Shown here piece after piece: positions 20,773-33,625 of a stretch of DNA of 33,914 nt. A program made the position numbers and the translations under genes. Below the pieces are notes generated by a model, which had not been told where the DNA came from, searched no databases, and saw only the letters and a program-made list of their open reading frames with translations. Origin of the DNA: Pilatotrama ljubarskyi (Eukaryota; Basidiomycota; Agaricomycetes; Polyporales; Polyporaceae); contig MU277765.1 in NCBI GenBank assembly GCA_022385805.1, positions 54,664 to 88,577 of the forward strand. Direction: 5' to 3'. Each line of letters starts with the position of its first letter. Positions within the stretch are counted from its first letter, which is position 1.

Positions 20773-23700
20773 ATGGCAAGAAGGCAGCCCGACTCCGGGG
20801 CTCCAAGAACCCTTCTCTTCATAATAGCTGCTCTTCTTCTCATCGCTCAGCTTGCTCAATCGGTCGAGGCGATCAAATCCGAATACCTCAGTCCCGCTGC
20901 CCGTCGCTTCCGCCGCCGCCTCGAGCTATCCAAACGCAAGGATCTCGCCTCCCGAACTCCCCGCGCCGCGGCGCCGAGACCGAGCTCTGTCCCGTCCTCG
21001 CCCGCTCCTGCATCTTTTGCGTCCCTGCACGAGGTGAAGAGCTCCTTCGGGCATCACAAACGAGCTCGCAAGTTCCAGCAGCGCCAAATCGACAACGAGT
21101 CCTGTAACAACATCACTATCACCCCTCCTGGATTCGACGGTAGCTGCTCCATCGACCAACCGTGTCCAAATGGCGCCTGCTGGTGAGTGTTGCGCTTCCT
21201 GCTCTTATTGCACCACTGTCTGACGTACTCCACAGCGGCAAATCCGGTTTCTGCGGCTACGGTCCGTGTCTACCTCATGCCATGAGTGCCACGGAGCTGA
21301 CACCCTCCTAGGCAGTGACTTCTGCGGGGATGGCTGCACAAGCAACTGCGATGCCGTCGCAGAATGCGGGCCCAACGCAGCACCCGGCCACGAAGAATGC
21401 CCTCTCAATGTCTGTTGTAGCAAGTTCGGCTTTGTACGTCACATCCAGGTTCCTGTGTAGCCGCCCGAGCATCCATAACTTACTTTCATTCGTCAGTGCG
21501 GGTCCACAGACGAGTTTTGTGGTTCAAACTGCGTGGGAGATCATTGCGGCTCCCCATCGATCCCGACCGGGGTGAACTCCGCTGTCACGTCCCGATTAGT
21601 CGGATACTACGAGGTATGTGTTTGCACGATCTCGTGCGCGCAGCGGCTGACTATTTTGCACAGGGATGGTGAGTTTCCCTGATCCTGGAACGCTTCACGG
21701 CCGTGGATTGACTGAGGATTTGCAGGGCATCGACCAGACCGTGCGATCAATGGTATCCTGACAACATCCCGGCCTCCGGATATACCCATTTGAACTATGC
21801 ATTCGCGTCCATAGATCCTGTGCGTACCGTCGATCTGCTCGGGAATCATGTGAACACGCTCTGAAGGGATGATCTATCCAGGTCACGTTCGAGATCGTGC
21901 CCGCCTCCGACTCAGACGTGCCTCAATACACGGCCTTCACGAATCTCAAGCAGTCGAACCCGACTCTCAAGACGTATATATCAGTAGGAGGCTGGTCGTT
22001 CAACGATCCTCCGACGCAGCATGTGTTCAGCGAAATGTCGTCGACCGAGGCGAACCGCCAGGCGTTCGCAAACTCGCTGGTCAAGTGAGCACCACACCCT
22101 CTGCGTAGATTGACCATCGCCGCTGACCTGGTATTCAGTTTCATGGTCTTCTTTGGCTTCGATGGTGTAGACATGTACGTGGGCAAGCTCTCCTTACGCC
22201 GGTTCTTGCTAAACGATCCACACTAGTGACTGGGAGTATCCCGGTAAGTGACGAGATCTTGCCTAGCGGATGCAAGCGATGGCTGACGATCTGATTTATC
22301 AGTCGCATGCGAACGCGGTGGCGTACCAGAAGATAGAGCCAACATGGTCGCCATGTTCAAGACCCTGCGAGATACCGTAAGTCTCGCTTTCTAAATCCGT
22401 ATCTGACGTGCCACGCTGACACCAGCATTCCTCAGTTCTCCGCGTCGGGCCACACCTTCGGCCTCACATTCACGGCGCCTTCGTCGTATTGGTACCTTCA
22501 GCACTTCGATCTTCTCGGCCTACTGACCTACGCCGACTGGGTCAACCTGATGTCCTACGACCTGCACGGCGTCTGGGACGCCAAGGACGTCTTCATCGGC
22601 AACATCGTCCAAGCGCACACGAACCTGACCGAGATCGAGCAGAGCGTGCAGCTCTTCCAGCGCGTCGGTGTTCCTCTCGACCGTATCGTCCTCGGGCTCG
22701 GCTTCTACGGACGCTCGTTCCAACTCGCTGACCCGTCTTGTACTACGCCCGGATGTCTCTTCAGTGGGCCGGCACCGGGAGGGGGTGGCGTGCCTTCTAT
22801 TCCCTTCCGATACCTTTCATCGCTCAGATGTTTCTCCAGCGTGCACCGCCGGGGACGGAACGCTCAGCTATGCAGAAATACAGGACATCCTGGCAAGGAG
22901 CGGCGCGACCCCAGTCTATGACACGACTGCGCAGGTCAAGTACCTCGTCTACGACACGGTACGCCCTCTCTGACCACTTGTCGTGAATTCCATCGAGCTC
23001 TGTATCTCCTTCAGAACAACTGGGTCAGCTATGACGACAAGGACACGTTCAACGCGAAGATCAACTGGGCTAAGGGCGCTGGCTTCGGTGCGTGTCTTTG
23101 ATGCTCCCGGTAGCCCATCATGGTCCTCACTAGATATCTAGGAGGGCTGATGATCTGGTCGGCCGATCAAGATGACTTCAGGTAAGTTCATGTCGTGTTT
23201 CCTCTCTTCACTCCACTAACTTCTCCTCTAGCGCGACAGTTCGTATCCAAGGTTTCTTCAGCTCTGGTCACGATCTGATCAGCTTCGAGACAGGCTCTTT
23301 CTGCTGTGATAGGACAGAATGCCACGCGTATGTATGGTGTTTCCGTTGCTCGACACACTGCTGATCATGTCGGATTGTTCAGAAATCATCCCTAAGTCGC
23401 GAGACCAGAACTCCAAGGATGGCAAACAATGTGTCCAGCCCGGATGCGGCCAAACGTGCCCGTCGGGCTATGTGCAGATGACCGGTGAGTGCCAATTTCT
23501 GTCTTAGATCTCGGCGCGAGACTGATTGTGCGCATCAAAGACGTCACGGACGGCCAACTCGGTGAGCTTCCTGATCCTAGCCTGCCTGTACCGCACGGAT
23601 GAGCACTGTACTAAGCAGTCCCATGTATCGCATTTCAGCGAATCCGAAGTCGGACTGCTCGAACGGCGCTGGGAATCCTGTCTGCTGTCCTGTCGAGTGA

Positions 23701-26700
23701 GTTCTAAGCTCGCATGGATATTTCGACGCCCTTCTTACGTCCCCACAGTCAAGTTCCACAGGGGTGTCAGTGGCGAGGAACAGGTGCGAGGATCTCTGCT
23801 GGGGGGTCGCATCGGTACTGATCTCATTGGCCCTATATAGCGGGTACCTGCGATGGTGTCTGTCTCCGTAAGTTTTCGCTTATATCTCATGCTGCCGTGT
23901 GTCTCATACGCCCTCGACGACAGCTGGAGAAATCACACTCGCGGTGGATTCGTGTAAGGCTGAACTTATCTCTGCGATCTGCGCATAGGTCCTCATTAGA
24001 TTGACCAAACTGCAGGGGGTACCGGAGCGAAGTGTTCCTCCGGTCACAAGGCGTTCTGTTGTCAGTCTGGCTTGACTGCTGACCAGATCGCTCGCGCCAC
24101 GAACTGTCAATGGTAAGCCACTTTGCAACTCAGAGAATGTATGTCATTGACGCTCTTCACAGGTGTATGTATCGCACAGTTGCTCTTTAGTGCATTCGCA
24201 GCTTACAGAACTGTTTCCCTAAGATGGCAAACAATCTCACAAGTAAGTACCCACTAGACAATCAGACCGTAGTTGCTTATGAATGTTGTTGTTCCAGCTG
24301 CAACGACAATGTGCGCGATCATCTACGTAGCTCGGGTCAGCACTAATGAGAGAGACAGATATGTCCTCCTGGAACATTCACGAAAGCAACGGATTGTGCG
24401 TATCGCCTGTGACTCTGACCTTTCCGATGTTCAGAGCTGGGCCTTTATAGACTATGGCGACACCAATATATTCCACGCATGCATGATGCAAGAGAAGAGC
24501 CTTTGTTGGTATGCGTACGAACGCGCATCTGAGACTGCCATCTTGCTAACATGTCCTTATCGTTCAGTGAGCCTCCGGACGGAGCGACGACAACATCTCC
24601 CTTCGACGTGGTACGTACTCACCACCTTAGCGATCACTCGGCGTACTGCTCTATTGACCTTTGTCTAGGATGATCTCTTCCCGAGTCCACCGCAGAACGG
24701 CGATCTGTCCTGGGATCTCCAAGACGATCCTATCGACGAGAACGCACCGAACGGCGGTGCTGACGCCAACGATAACTCCTTCGGCCTGATCGTGATGGAC
24801 GTAAGTGCCCGGCAACTCTGCATGCGGGGTCTACGGGATGCTTACCGTTTCAATCAGGGTCCTTCCAACCTCTTGTCGTCGATAGCCCCTGAGAGCGACT
24901 GGGTGGTGGTCGGATGCACCGGCGAGACCACTGGTATCCAGCGCGTCACGGCATTCTGCAAAAAGGGAGAAGACGACCCGTCCTCTGGCTGTTCCGCAGT
25001 GTTTGAGAGCGGCGCGCAGAATACGTCAGTAGCACCGCTCGTGACTATGACCGAGGTCCTGGGCTCACTCTCTTTGACTCGCAGGATCGTCAAGCTCCCT
25101 TCAGGCTGCGGAGGGCCGTACGCGCGGCTTCACAGTCTGGACGTCAACGACTCCCTCGCTCTCCCGGAGTCGCACGCTGCGATGAAGCCGTCCTCCAATC
25201 CTGTATACACTCTACACTTTGATTTCGAATTCGGCCGCTTGTAAGCATAGCTTCGGGGCTCTTGTAGTGTTACTGCGTCCTGACGGTCTAACCAGGTCCG
25301 AGACTCGCGCCGCATCAGACGGAGAGGTCCTTCTTCGCGTGGATGCCACTACTCTGCCCGGATATTGGGAGGAGATCGACAGAGCAGGTTTGTAGTAACC
25401 TTTCTGCTGCTGCTAGCCAGCACACTGATAGGGTGAACGTCGCTCACAGACCCCAACTCTCCGGAACGTCGTGACCTTGAGGAGCGTTGGTTCGGAGCAT
25501 TCAAGGACTGGCTCTCCCGTCTGAACAAGGTGAAGTCGAACACCAAGGCCGACCTCGGCATGTCGAAGTCCTTCCAGAGCACGCTGTACTCCGCCAGCCA
25601 GACGTGTGCAAGCGACGACGGCACAGCGGCATTTGCTTCGTCGATCTCATTGACCGCTCAAGGCAGCGCTGGGTACAACGTCGAGTACGGTATGTCATCT
25701 GCGCCAGATCCAGGTTATACACGAACACTGGCTCATGCGAGCACCACCATTTTAGGCTTCTATCTTGAAGGCACCATCTTCCCTCCGGGTATAGATCAAG
25801 CCTACGTCTACGTTTCTTCCCACGGACAAGCTACAATCGGCTTGACGTTAGCAGGAAGAGCTTCAGCAAGCTACGACAGTGGCAAAGTTGCTCTCATTCC
25901 GCCTGTGTATTGGCCTGGGGTACGTTGGGTTTCGTCAGCATTTAGTCACATGCTGATTACGTCTAAAAGCTCTCATACCCCGGGATCGGTGAGCATTGTT
26001 CTGACTTATATCGTCGGCCACTCCTTGAGTTGATGACTTCTGTTGCCAGTTTCCATTGGGCCATCGCTCAACATATGTACGTCTGCCGAGATGCTGTGTA
26101 TTCGCTCAGCATTGGCGTCCTCGTTGTACTGATTTCTCCCAGATGGCCAATTGCAAGGCTCTCTGACCCTCTCTGGCACGGTTGGCGCCACATTGACATA
26201 TCCTCTTCCCGAATCGTGCGTTTTCTCCTAATCTGTTCCAATTTAATTTCTCAGCTGGCAGCGCAGACACATTTCTCTTGGGATCACCGGAAATGACGGC
26301 AACCAGTCTGAGGAGGAATCAGCAGGGGGAATGAGCCTCGTTCCTGGAGGTTCGTGCATGCTTTCAGGATACTTCCTCGTGATCAAAATTCACGAGTTAC
26401 ACAGCTTTCACCGTGGCTCCGACCTTCGACGTGTCACTTTCGGGCTCTCTCAGGTATGCAAGAGATCATTGTTGACTGGCGGGGTGCTGAACTGGATCAA
26501 TACTTACCTCAAAATCCCCAGCGTACATGCGATTCCTGAAGCCTCCCTTGTTTTCGACCTTTTGCCGAACACGATAGTTCACGTGAATGCGCGTGGTAGG
26601 AGCCATGCACCATCCCCTACTCAACTTATTATTGACTTCGGCTTCCAGCTTATATTGCATTGGACGGATCTGTTACTGTTTCATTCGATGCAGACCTCTC

Positions 26701-29145
26701 TAGTGTCCAGGCGCGCGTGGACGCTGCCATAGACGCTACAGCGGTGGGTCTTCGATCGTAGTCAATTTGGGCCTTCTAGAGTCGCGTCTGAACACCTTGC
26801 AGGGCATTGAGGCAACCGCCGGGTCCCAGTACACTCTAGGGCCCTGGTCAATCTATCATAACAATTTCAACCTCTATCAGTGAGTCCGGCCCTGCGTCTG
26901 CTACTGGTCTGACATGTCTCATGATGCCATAGGCAAACCCTGACCTTCGGGGGTGGCGAGCAGCGCCGTAGCATTCCATACTACGCCGATTTTGTTGAGA
27001 GTGGAGTCTTCGCTGACGATCCGCACCGTGGCAACAACGCAAACTTGTCCGCGCTTTCCTACTCCGCATTTGACCACACTCTCGACAAGCGCAGTCTTAT
27101 CAGCGGGACTCTGACATGTCCGAAGACAGTCGATGAGGGAACAGCGGCGTGTGATAAGCAGCTCGCCGACGATGACCCCGCTGATGCCGACCCCGACGAT
27201 ACCACCGATGAGCTTTTCAGGCGGTCAGACGACTCCCATGGCTTCAACGCCTCACATCATTGTGCGGATTCCCGAACATCACCCCATTCGTTCTCTGCTA
27301 ACCTCACGTCAACCCGCTCCAGTGGAGAGGCGTGTCAAAGTCATTGGGTGCACAGGGTGAGAGCTATTTCAGTTCGGTGTGCCTTGTTGGTAGAAGTACT
27401 CATTATCCTCGTAGGATGGAATTGAAACCACCGGGTGAGTTTATCAGTGTCACATTACACTCGCAGAGCTCACGCTTCTGATGTCGCGCGAATCAGACTA
27501 CAGACGAACCACCATCCGTGGTTCCTATCATTTCCTTCAGCCAAACACGTGCGTACGTTTGCGATGCATCCATGCGTCCAGATTCTCATGGTCTTTTCGT
27601 CTTTGCTACCAGCCCTACGTCCTACGCTGTTACCAGTACGTCTAGGCCGACACAATCAGCTTGTCTAGTTCCGCACTAAATATTTATCCTCGCAGACAAT
27701 GGCCGGAATGTTCCGGTATGTTGCAAAACTCATCTTTCAGAGATCAGGTAGAGTTCGTTGTTGGGTACCAACCTTGTTCAATTATAGGGCACGAAATGGG
27801 CCAGAGAGCATGTCTATGAGGTATGTTGGTTGTCCTATGCTGATCGGCAGCTCACATCCACTCACGGCAACCCCCTCAGGTTCAGGTAACTGGTCTTGCT
27901 ACAAAACAAGGCCACCTAATGAAACACTATTGACAACTTGTTCAAAGCTCCTCACCCAGTTCATGAGCGTGAGTGGCTAGATCGAGGCTTTCTGTGTTTG
28001 TCCTCACCATCAGACCGCAGGATGTCCTCAACAGGGACCTTTCCCAATTTCTGGTTACCAACGATAACTTTTGCTCATGGACGAAGAGATTTGTCTTCGG
28101 CGACGTTAATTTCGGTCCCGCCAACCCGAGATATAATCTTGCTGCCAGACTCGCTCTCACAGAGCCTCGCGGCACCGCCGATATGCCAGGTACGTGACAA
28201 TCTTTCAGAGAGCATTTGTGCGAGACAGCGACTCACCAAGGCGGTTCGTAGAGCTGTTTGCGGATTCTAACTCTGCTAAGTGAGTCTGACCCTATCTTGA
28301 CCATCGATACCCCGCTGACCTTCTTCAAGACAAGCCGTGCGTTTATTCCGCATGTTTGTCTCACCAATTTGCATGCACATACCTCGTCTATCAGTTCATT
28401 TCCGGACAGAGGAGGTTCAGGAAGCCGGAAACGTTGCAGGACGCCGACCCAGGAAACGTGCTCTATCTCCTCCGCTCTGCTGCACATTCAGTTAGCTACA
28501 TGAACGTTCAAGCGATTAGAACTGAATTCTTGCGTATTGCTCGCCTGGTGAGTCTCGCTTACCTCTATACCTGTCGCTCAGTCCTCACTGATCTCATCCA
28601 CATATCAGGTCGAGAATGAATGGGTGGACTATTTTGCTTTGTACAATGCTGCCGCAGGGACCCAGTACGACGTGCGGAGCGCATATCGGTAGGTGGCCCA
28701 ACTCCTGTTGGCGTATAGTCGTACTGACATCACGGTCAGGACCTGGTTACGGGTATGTAACAGCTATTTCAGTATGATGTGCTACTAATCGCGTGGTATA
28801 CGTTTCCTCATCCCATAGGGGATTCTGAGTACGTACCTCCTGCATTTTCCTGGGAATATTCGAGATCATGACAAAACGCACTCCAGTGGGTTACGGTGTC
28901 AATGCGAATGCCTTCTTCAAAGTCGCCGTCCAGGTGTTGAGGGACGAGCTCTCCTCCGCTCCAGGGAATTCCATCAAGGTCGGTGTGCCGAAGAATGTGA
29001 GTGAACGAATATCCAACCCCGCACACGCACTGAGCACTGCGTTGCTCCGCAGTGCAATCGGCCTAAGGTCGATTTTAGCCTTACCGACCTGAACAATCTG
29101 GCGAACTCCCTACCTACTGGCGGTATCTCTTGGAGCTACCCCTAG
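20773..29145 (+). CDS. Large secreted GH18 chitinase, killer-toxin alpha/beta-like (subgroup C), module 2
   Basis: Paralogue of the chitinase at 7082, co-linear over its whole length and built from about 61 exons. The ATG at 20773 matches the first copy; an upstream in-frame ATG at 20716 has no counterpart. Visible parts are a signal peptide (TLLFIIAALLLIAQLAQS), the Arg-rich RRFRRRLELSKRK, CBM18-like clusters (GACCGKSGFCGYG and CPLNVCCSKFGFCG, 21130-21555), and GH18 (about 21590-23330) with SVGGWSF, DGVDIDWEYP and MSYDLHG. The Cys-rich FCCQSGLTADQIARA region lies near 24055 and FHACMMQEKSLCW near 24475. LDKR and LERR processing sites lie at 27081 and 27325. The C-terminus is GGISWSYP. An extra 48-nt intron (24311-24358) is absent from copy 1. 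All catalytic residues I can check are present, so it looks functional. Confidence 0.88.
21664..21668 (+). other. 5-nt microexon GGATG in chitinase 2
   Basis: Flanked by TTTGCACAG and GTGAGT. It joins the exon ending in codons for GYYE to the exon starting at 21726 and gives the YYEGWAS segment. Same size and sequence as 7960-7964 in the paralogue, though the flanking introns do not align. Confidence 0.7.
24163..24164 (+). other. Putative 2-nt microexon GT in chitinase 2
   Basis: Flanked by CTTCACAG and GTATGT. The upstream exon ends in TG and the downstream exon (24224-24242) begins with AT, so skipping it would give TGA. Including GT gives TGG TAT (Trp-Tyr), the same residues as in chitinase 1. 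Confidence 0.5.
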
Positions 29146-29723
29146 GTCTACGTGCTCGTCATTGGAGCCTGCATTGCGACTCGCGAGCTGGAGATAGACA
29201 CCGTGGTGTCGTCGAGTCCGGGAATATGACTTTTCATACGTATATTTAGTATGCTCAATGTAGCCGCTGCTTCATAGGACGGGAACGTTTTCATAGACCG
29301 TGTTCTCATTGAGCGACATGCAATAATTCGATATAGATGCTTCGGCGGTGCGGGAAGAATCTTTGTGAGACGTGAAGATTCGCTGAGCGGACAAGGTGAG
29401 ACTCGCTACCTGCGGGTTCAACGTTAAGCCCACGACTCTCGAATTTGCATTCGAAGGGGTGCGACTCCTTCACTCAAGGCCTTCTACGATCTGGGCGCAT
29501 CATGGCCACTCAGCGCGAGTTATGTAAGCAATTATAAGAGCTAGACCCTTCAGCGTGATCCGGGATGCTCTTCAGAAGAAACCCCCATCTTCGTCTGCCA
29601 GTATCAGGCCGCTGAGTACTCCACGGGCTTCCGCATTGCCTGCGTGTGTACGATTGACATCCCATATTCGAGTCCTGCCTCATTCCCCATCGCTCTCTGC
29701 AATTCCGTGCCAGTCCGTACAGC
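29146..29723. other. Intergenic region upstream of the unknown gene
   Basis: These 578 nt hold the 3' end of chitinase 2 and the promoter of the next plus-strand gene. TTATAAGAG at about 29531 is a possible TATA-like box, but it lies nearly 190 nt before the ATG. No gene or repeat is evident. Confidence 0.45.
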
Positions 29724-31958
29724 ATGTCCAGCAACAAGGACACCGAGGCAACTGCAAAGCAGCTAGCGACGCAGCTTAACGAGGCTGCCGCAGAAGGCAA
29801 ACCAAAGAAGGTGCGGTTGAGCCCAGCTTGCCAAGTGTTCTCCACAGCATGACTTTTCTCGGCAGGGAATCGCACAGGTATTGCAGCGCATCAAGAACGA
29901 GCTAGTATGGACGAAACAATTACACGAAAGCGAGGTAAAGCTCGTCGTCTACACGTCACAGACGCACCGCTAACGTCGTCCGACGGCGCAGAGTGGAGGC
30001 ATGTTGGAGTATGCAATACGCACCTGCACGTCTGCGCCAGAGCGTAGTGGCGATGAGGAGCTCACAGCTCTCGTGCAGGCCACGCTACAGACTCTGTACG
30101 CTCAAGTCCGTGAGGACGACATACGGGCGGCAGAGACCCGCTGGTGGCATACCGAACCTGTGCCTGAGGGCGCGGGGCGCATCATGCTCGAGTTCCGCGA
30201 TGTCACCGCGGACCACAAGACGTGGTCTGTAAAGGAGCTCTGGCCGCCCGAGACGGTCGAAGCCGCACCCTCAGAAACGTTCGAGCGAGTGGCTCAGCGC
30301 TTCCGCGTCCAGGCGAACAAGAAACACCGCCATCCGTTTCTGCCCTGTATGCACTTCGACGCCGTTCTGAAGACCGGGTCGACGGCCTTCGAGTCTCTCG
30401 ACGGACGCGAGCTTGCTCAGGTTCTGGACGACCTCGCGGAAGAGAACATCGTTCCCTACGTGCGCAACGACGAGGACAACAACTCCGAGTACCTCATCTC
30501 CCCCGCGCGACACTTCTCGCTCTGGGAGCGTACATTGCCTCCGTGGTGCGTGACGCCGGACCACTGGATCGAGCCTATCCCACCTCCTGGGTTTGTCGAA
30601 CACCCCGAGGCTCCTCCCACGCTCAAGGAGCAGTACTACAAGAAGGTTCCTACCCTGAACGTATACGGTTCCGGACGCTATATTGTCCCGTCAGCCAAGA
30701 AGCCGGACATCATTTCGCGCGCGCTCTTCGTCCCGGTGCAGGACTACGGCCCTAATACGACGAGCATTGTCGCGCTAGACCACGAAGCCGACCTCGTCCC
30801 GCGGGGCGAGCACCTCGTTCCTGGGAAGATCACCCTCGACGCAGCCCGCGCGCTCCTCGGCCGCGTCGTCCAGTCGTCCACGGAGCCGCGCCCCGATTCC
30901 GACGCACCCCCCGCAGGAAAGCGTCGCAAGGTGAACAAGTTCGCCGCGCAGAGCTTGGGCTTCGCGTGGGGCCTGGAGACCACTCCGGAGGGCGAGCCGT
31001 CGTGGTTGCATTGCATCTCATACAGCTTGAACCCGTCAGGAGAGTACGTCCTCGACTTGACAGGGCAGGGCCGTGATTATGATGACTGGCGTTCGCCGAT
31101 TGCTCTGAGGACCATCAGATGCGCATGGGTCGGTACCGCAGTATTACCAGCGGACGTGAAGGTAATGGGAGGTGGCGCGGAATCCGGGTCCACGACGACC
31201 AGTGGCCCACCTGCCGGTTCGACAAGCAGCGTGGGGACTGGACATCGGGGTCTAACATTCAAGCAGTGGTCCAAGAAGACGAAGAATTGGATCCGCGCAC
31301 TAAACCAGAAGCGAAAAGCGCCAGTAGTCGAGGTGATTTACCTCTTCATCGCCATTAGGAGTAGGCCAAACTCATGTTCACAGGTTGGCCCGGACGGCAC
31401 CTTCGTCGGCGGGGACTTGGGCATGGCCAAGGGCGAAGACGACGAGTTCGAGGCCAAGATCACAGGTGCAAAGCGCGGGGTCTGGCTCATGTCCGTCGAG
31501 TCCGTCGAGCAGGGAGACGATGGAGGCGAGGACGACACCATGGGCGACGACGCCAAGCTCATTCGCTTCACCTGGGTGAGCGACGGCGCGGTCAACTACG
31601 ACTCTCTGCCTTCCCGGAACAGTATCAGCGCGGAGGCCGCCGGGCCCGACGCGAATTGGGAAGTCGTAGGGTCATTCAGCGTCGATTCTGGCACCATATG
31701 CCTGTTCTCGAAGCACGCCTTAGATGCGCTCTTGGCCACTGGGACCGATCGCGAAGCGATGCTCGAGACGCTCATCGACGACGACGAGGGCACCAAGATA
31801 TTCGTGCCTGGCGGTGTAGTTAGTAAGTACTACAGTGTCGAATTCTACTGTCGTCGTACCTGATTGCACATCCAGTCACCGGAAACGATGGCGGCTACGA
31901 GGTCGAGGGTCGCAAGGACGGCGAGGGTAGAATCGTCGAACTTCGGTTGAGGCTATAA
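29724..31958 (+). CDS. Unknown protein, possible DUF4241-like C-terminus
   Basis: Five exons (29724-29810, 29866-29934, 29992-31332, 31384-31822, 31876-31958) join in frame to about 672 residues. No signal peptide or membrane segment is visible, so it is probably intracellular. The N-terminus is charged and helical. Residues around 100-300 include a Pro-rich stretch (WIEPIPPPGFVEHPEAPP) and a basic KRRKVNK that could be a nuclear localisation signal. The last 170 residues include GVWLMSVESVE, SVDSGTICLF and, in the final exon, TGNDGGYEVEGRKDGEGRI. That order of motifs recalls DUF4241 proteins of bacteria (a VDSG step, then a GDG.Y.V ending), but this is from memory and unverified. The intron at 31333-31383 is 51 nt and open in frame, so retention is possible. 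It follows chitinase 2 in the same direction but with its own upstream region. Function unknown. Confidence 0.7.
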
Positions 31959-32203
31959 GAGTCTTGAGTGTTACGTGTCCAGAACGAAGTCATTGCTGGA
32001 TGATCTGGGTACGGTATCCGCCTGCAATTTGTGCAAACAGGCAGTCACTGACTACCATGCTGTTATCTGCTCTGGGAGATAGACGCATCAGTGATGAACA
32101 CGCCACACAGTGCGAAATGTGAATACCCTTTCCTGATGCGACGTTATGCCACATTCCGCGTGCATTATACACGCAACGACCCATACGAGAGCCGAACACC
32201 CAA

Positions 32204-33602
32204 CTAGCTCCAGCAATACCGTTCAAAGCAACCTACGCACACACCTGCCCTCTCAAACCCCAACCGCCTCCGCGCGCGGTCCACCACGGCACAAGCCAAG
32301 CACGCCGGCCACTCCGGGTCCTTCTCAAGCGCCCCATCCTTCCCCGTCCGTCGCGGAATTCCCTGCGTCGCAATATCGTGCACCTGGTTGAGCAGCGCCT
32401 GAGCCTCCTCGGGCGTATACGAGAGCTTCGCGGTCGGCATGTTGGTGACGGGTGCCTGATCCAGGGGTGGCCCGCCGTTCGCGATGTAGATGACGAGCGG
32501 CTCGCCAGTCGACGACGGGCTATGGCAGCCGAAGAATGTCGGTCGCTTCGTGAGGTTGTGAGCGAGGAACTCGGCCTGCGTGGTGGGTACCGGCGGGAAG
32601 CTGTACGCCGCGCTGAGCACCTTCACTCGCTCTTGCGTCGCCTGGAGGAAGGTTCAGCAGGGGGCATGCATAGGAGAGTGGCTGCGACTCACGATCAGTG
32701 AACTCCCGTCGGTAAAGTCGTCATCAGTGTCCGCGGGCTGTCCAGGACAGCCATGAGCACTAGTAAGGGGAGGATGGTCTCGGGATACCGGACGACATAC
32801 CGCATCAATAGCTATGATTGTATCCACCCCACGGGCTTTGACGAGGAGAGGCTGGAAAGGCGTTGTCTCCGCGTCTTCCCCGCCATCTACGAGCGTAAGG
32901 ATCGCGCTATTCGAGTCTGCGAACGTATCCGGCGATACTCCACGGAAGGGGTTCGGCAGCTGTGCCGAATCGAGACGGATACCGGGCTGGGGCATCGTGT
33001 CGTTGATACGGCTGATGATGGGTCCGACGGTCGTGTTCAGCAGCCCGGCCGTCTAGGGCAGGAGGACGCAATCAGTGATACAGTGGAGCGAGGAGACGCG
33101 GTACGAGCGAACGTGCGTACGGAGGTATTGAACGTGTTGAACAGAGTCGAAGACACGCCCTGAACGAACGAGAGCTGGTCGAACCCGACCGCACAGGCGC
33201 TGCTGTTAGGCGAGCCAAGGAACCTCGTGGGTGTGAAAGCGCCCAATGCAGGATCGAACGAGCCGGTCTCATCTAGAGGAACGTGTGAGCGTGAGCGCCG
33301 CGGGCTAGTGATGCTAGCTACATCCGGGATCCTCTCACTTACAGACAGTGAATTCGTAGATGGGATTGGCCAATGGTACGACCACGCCCGTCTCGTTGAT
33401 GATAAGAGAAGCGTTCGGCCGGTCGGTCACAGAGTCCGCGATGACGATGGGAAACGGCTGTTTGTAGCCGCGGAACGTCGATCTGCAGAAGCACATGTCA
33501 GACACGAACGTGCCTCACCAACAATACCGCACACACGCACACGTCCGCTACCGAGGACAGCGTGATGCCCGCGCCATGTGTGAGATTTGATGAACTCTGA
33601 AC
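32204..33602 (-). pseudogene. 5'-truncated lysophospholipase (phospholipase B), C-terminal part
   Basis: Fungal lysophospholipases remove fatty acids from (lyso)phospholipids outside the cell or at the wall. Six exons, read leftward as 33602-33541, 33482-33343, 33272-33121, 33052-32801, 32737-32693 and 32641-32204, join without a break into about 362 residues. Diagnostic pieces are PFPIVIADS, GSFDPALGAFTPTRFLGS, LVDGGED (catalytic Asp), KARGVDTIIAIDA, DPEWPACLACAVVDRARRR and CFERYCW at the end. The family is usually about 600 residues. The N-terminal part with the catalytic Arg and the GLSGGS serine is not found in the remaining 312 nt of the window, although introns here are only about 50 nt. 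That space is filled by short repeats. It is therefore truncated or interrupted by an insertion, or its 5' part lies beyond the window across an unusually long intron. No internal stop or frameshift was seen. Confidence 0.75.
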
Positions 33603-33625
33603 CTGGAAGGCAGGAGCACGACTGT

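Noticed and set aside
1938..29145. A separate gamma-type ribonuclease toxin or classical immunity gene, as in the K. lactis plasmid system
   Set aside because: No such open frame is visible between or beside the modules. Resemblance to zymocin is limited to the chitinase precursor.
31374..31823. 149-residue plus-strand frame rich in Arg
   Set aside because: Out-of-frame shadow of the unknown gene at 29724-31958, produced by its GC-rich codons.
32738..33163. Plus-strand open frame of 136 residues
   Set aside because: Antisense to the lysophospholipase exons, whose LVDGGED and KARGVD motifs fix the coding strand.
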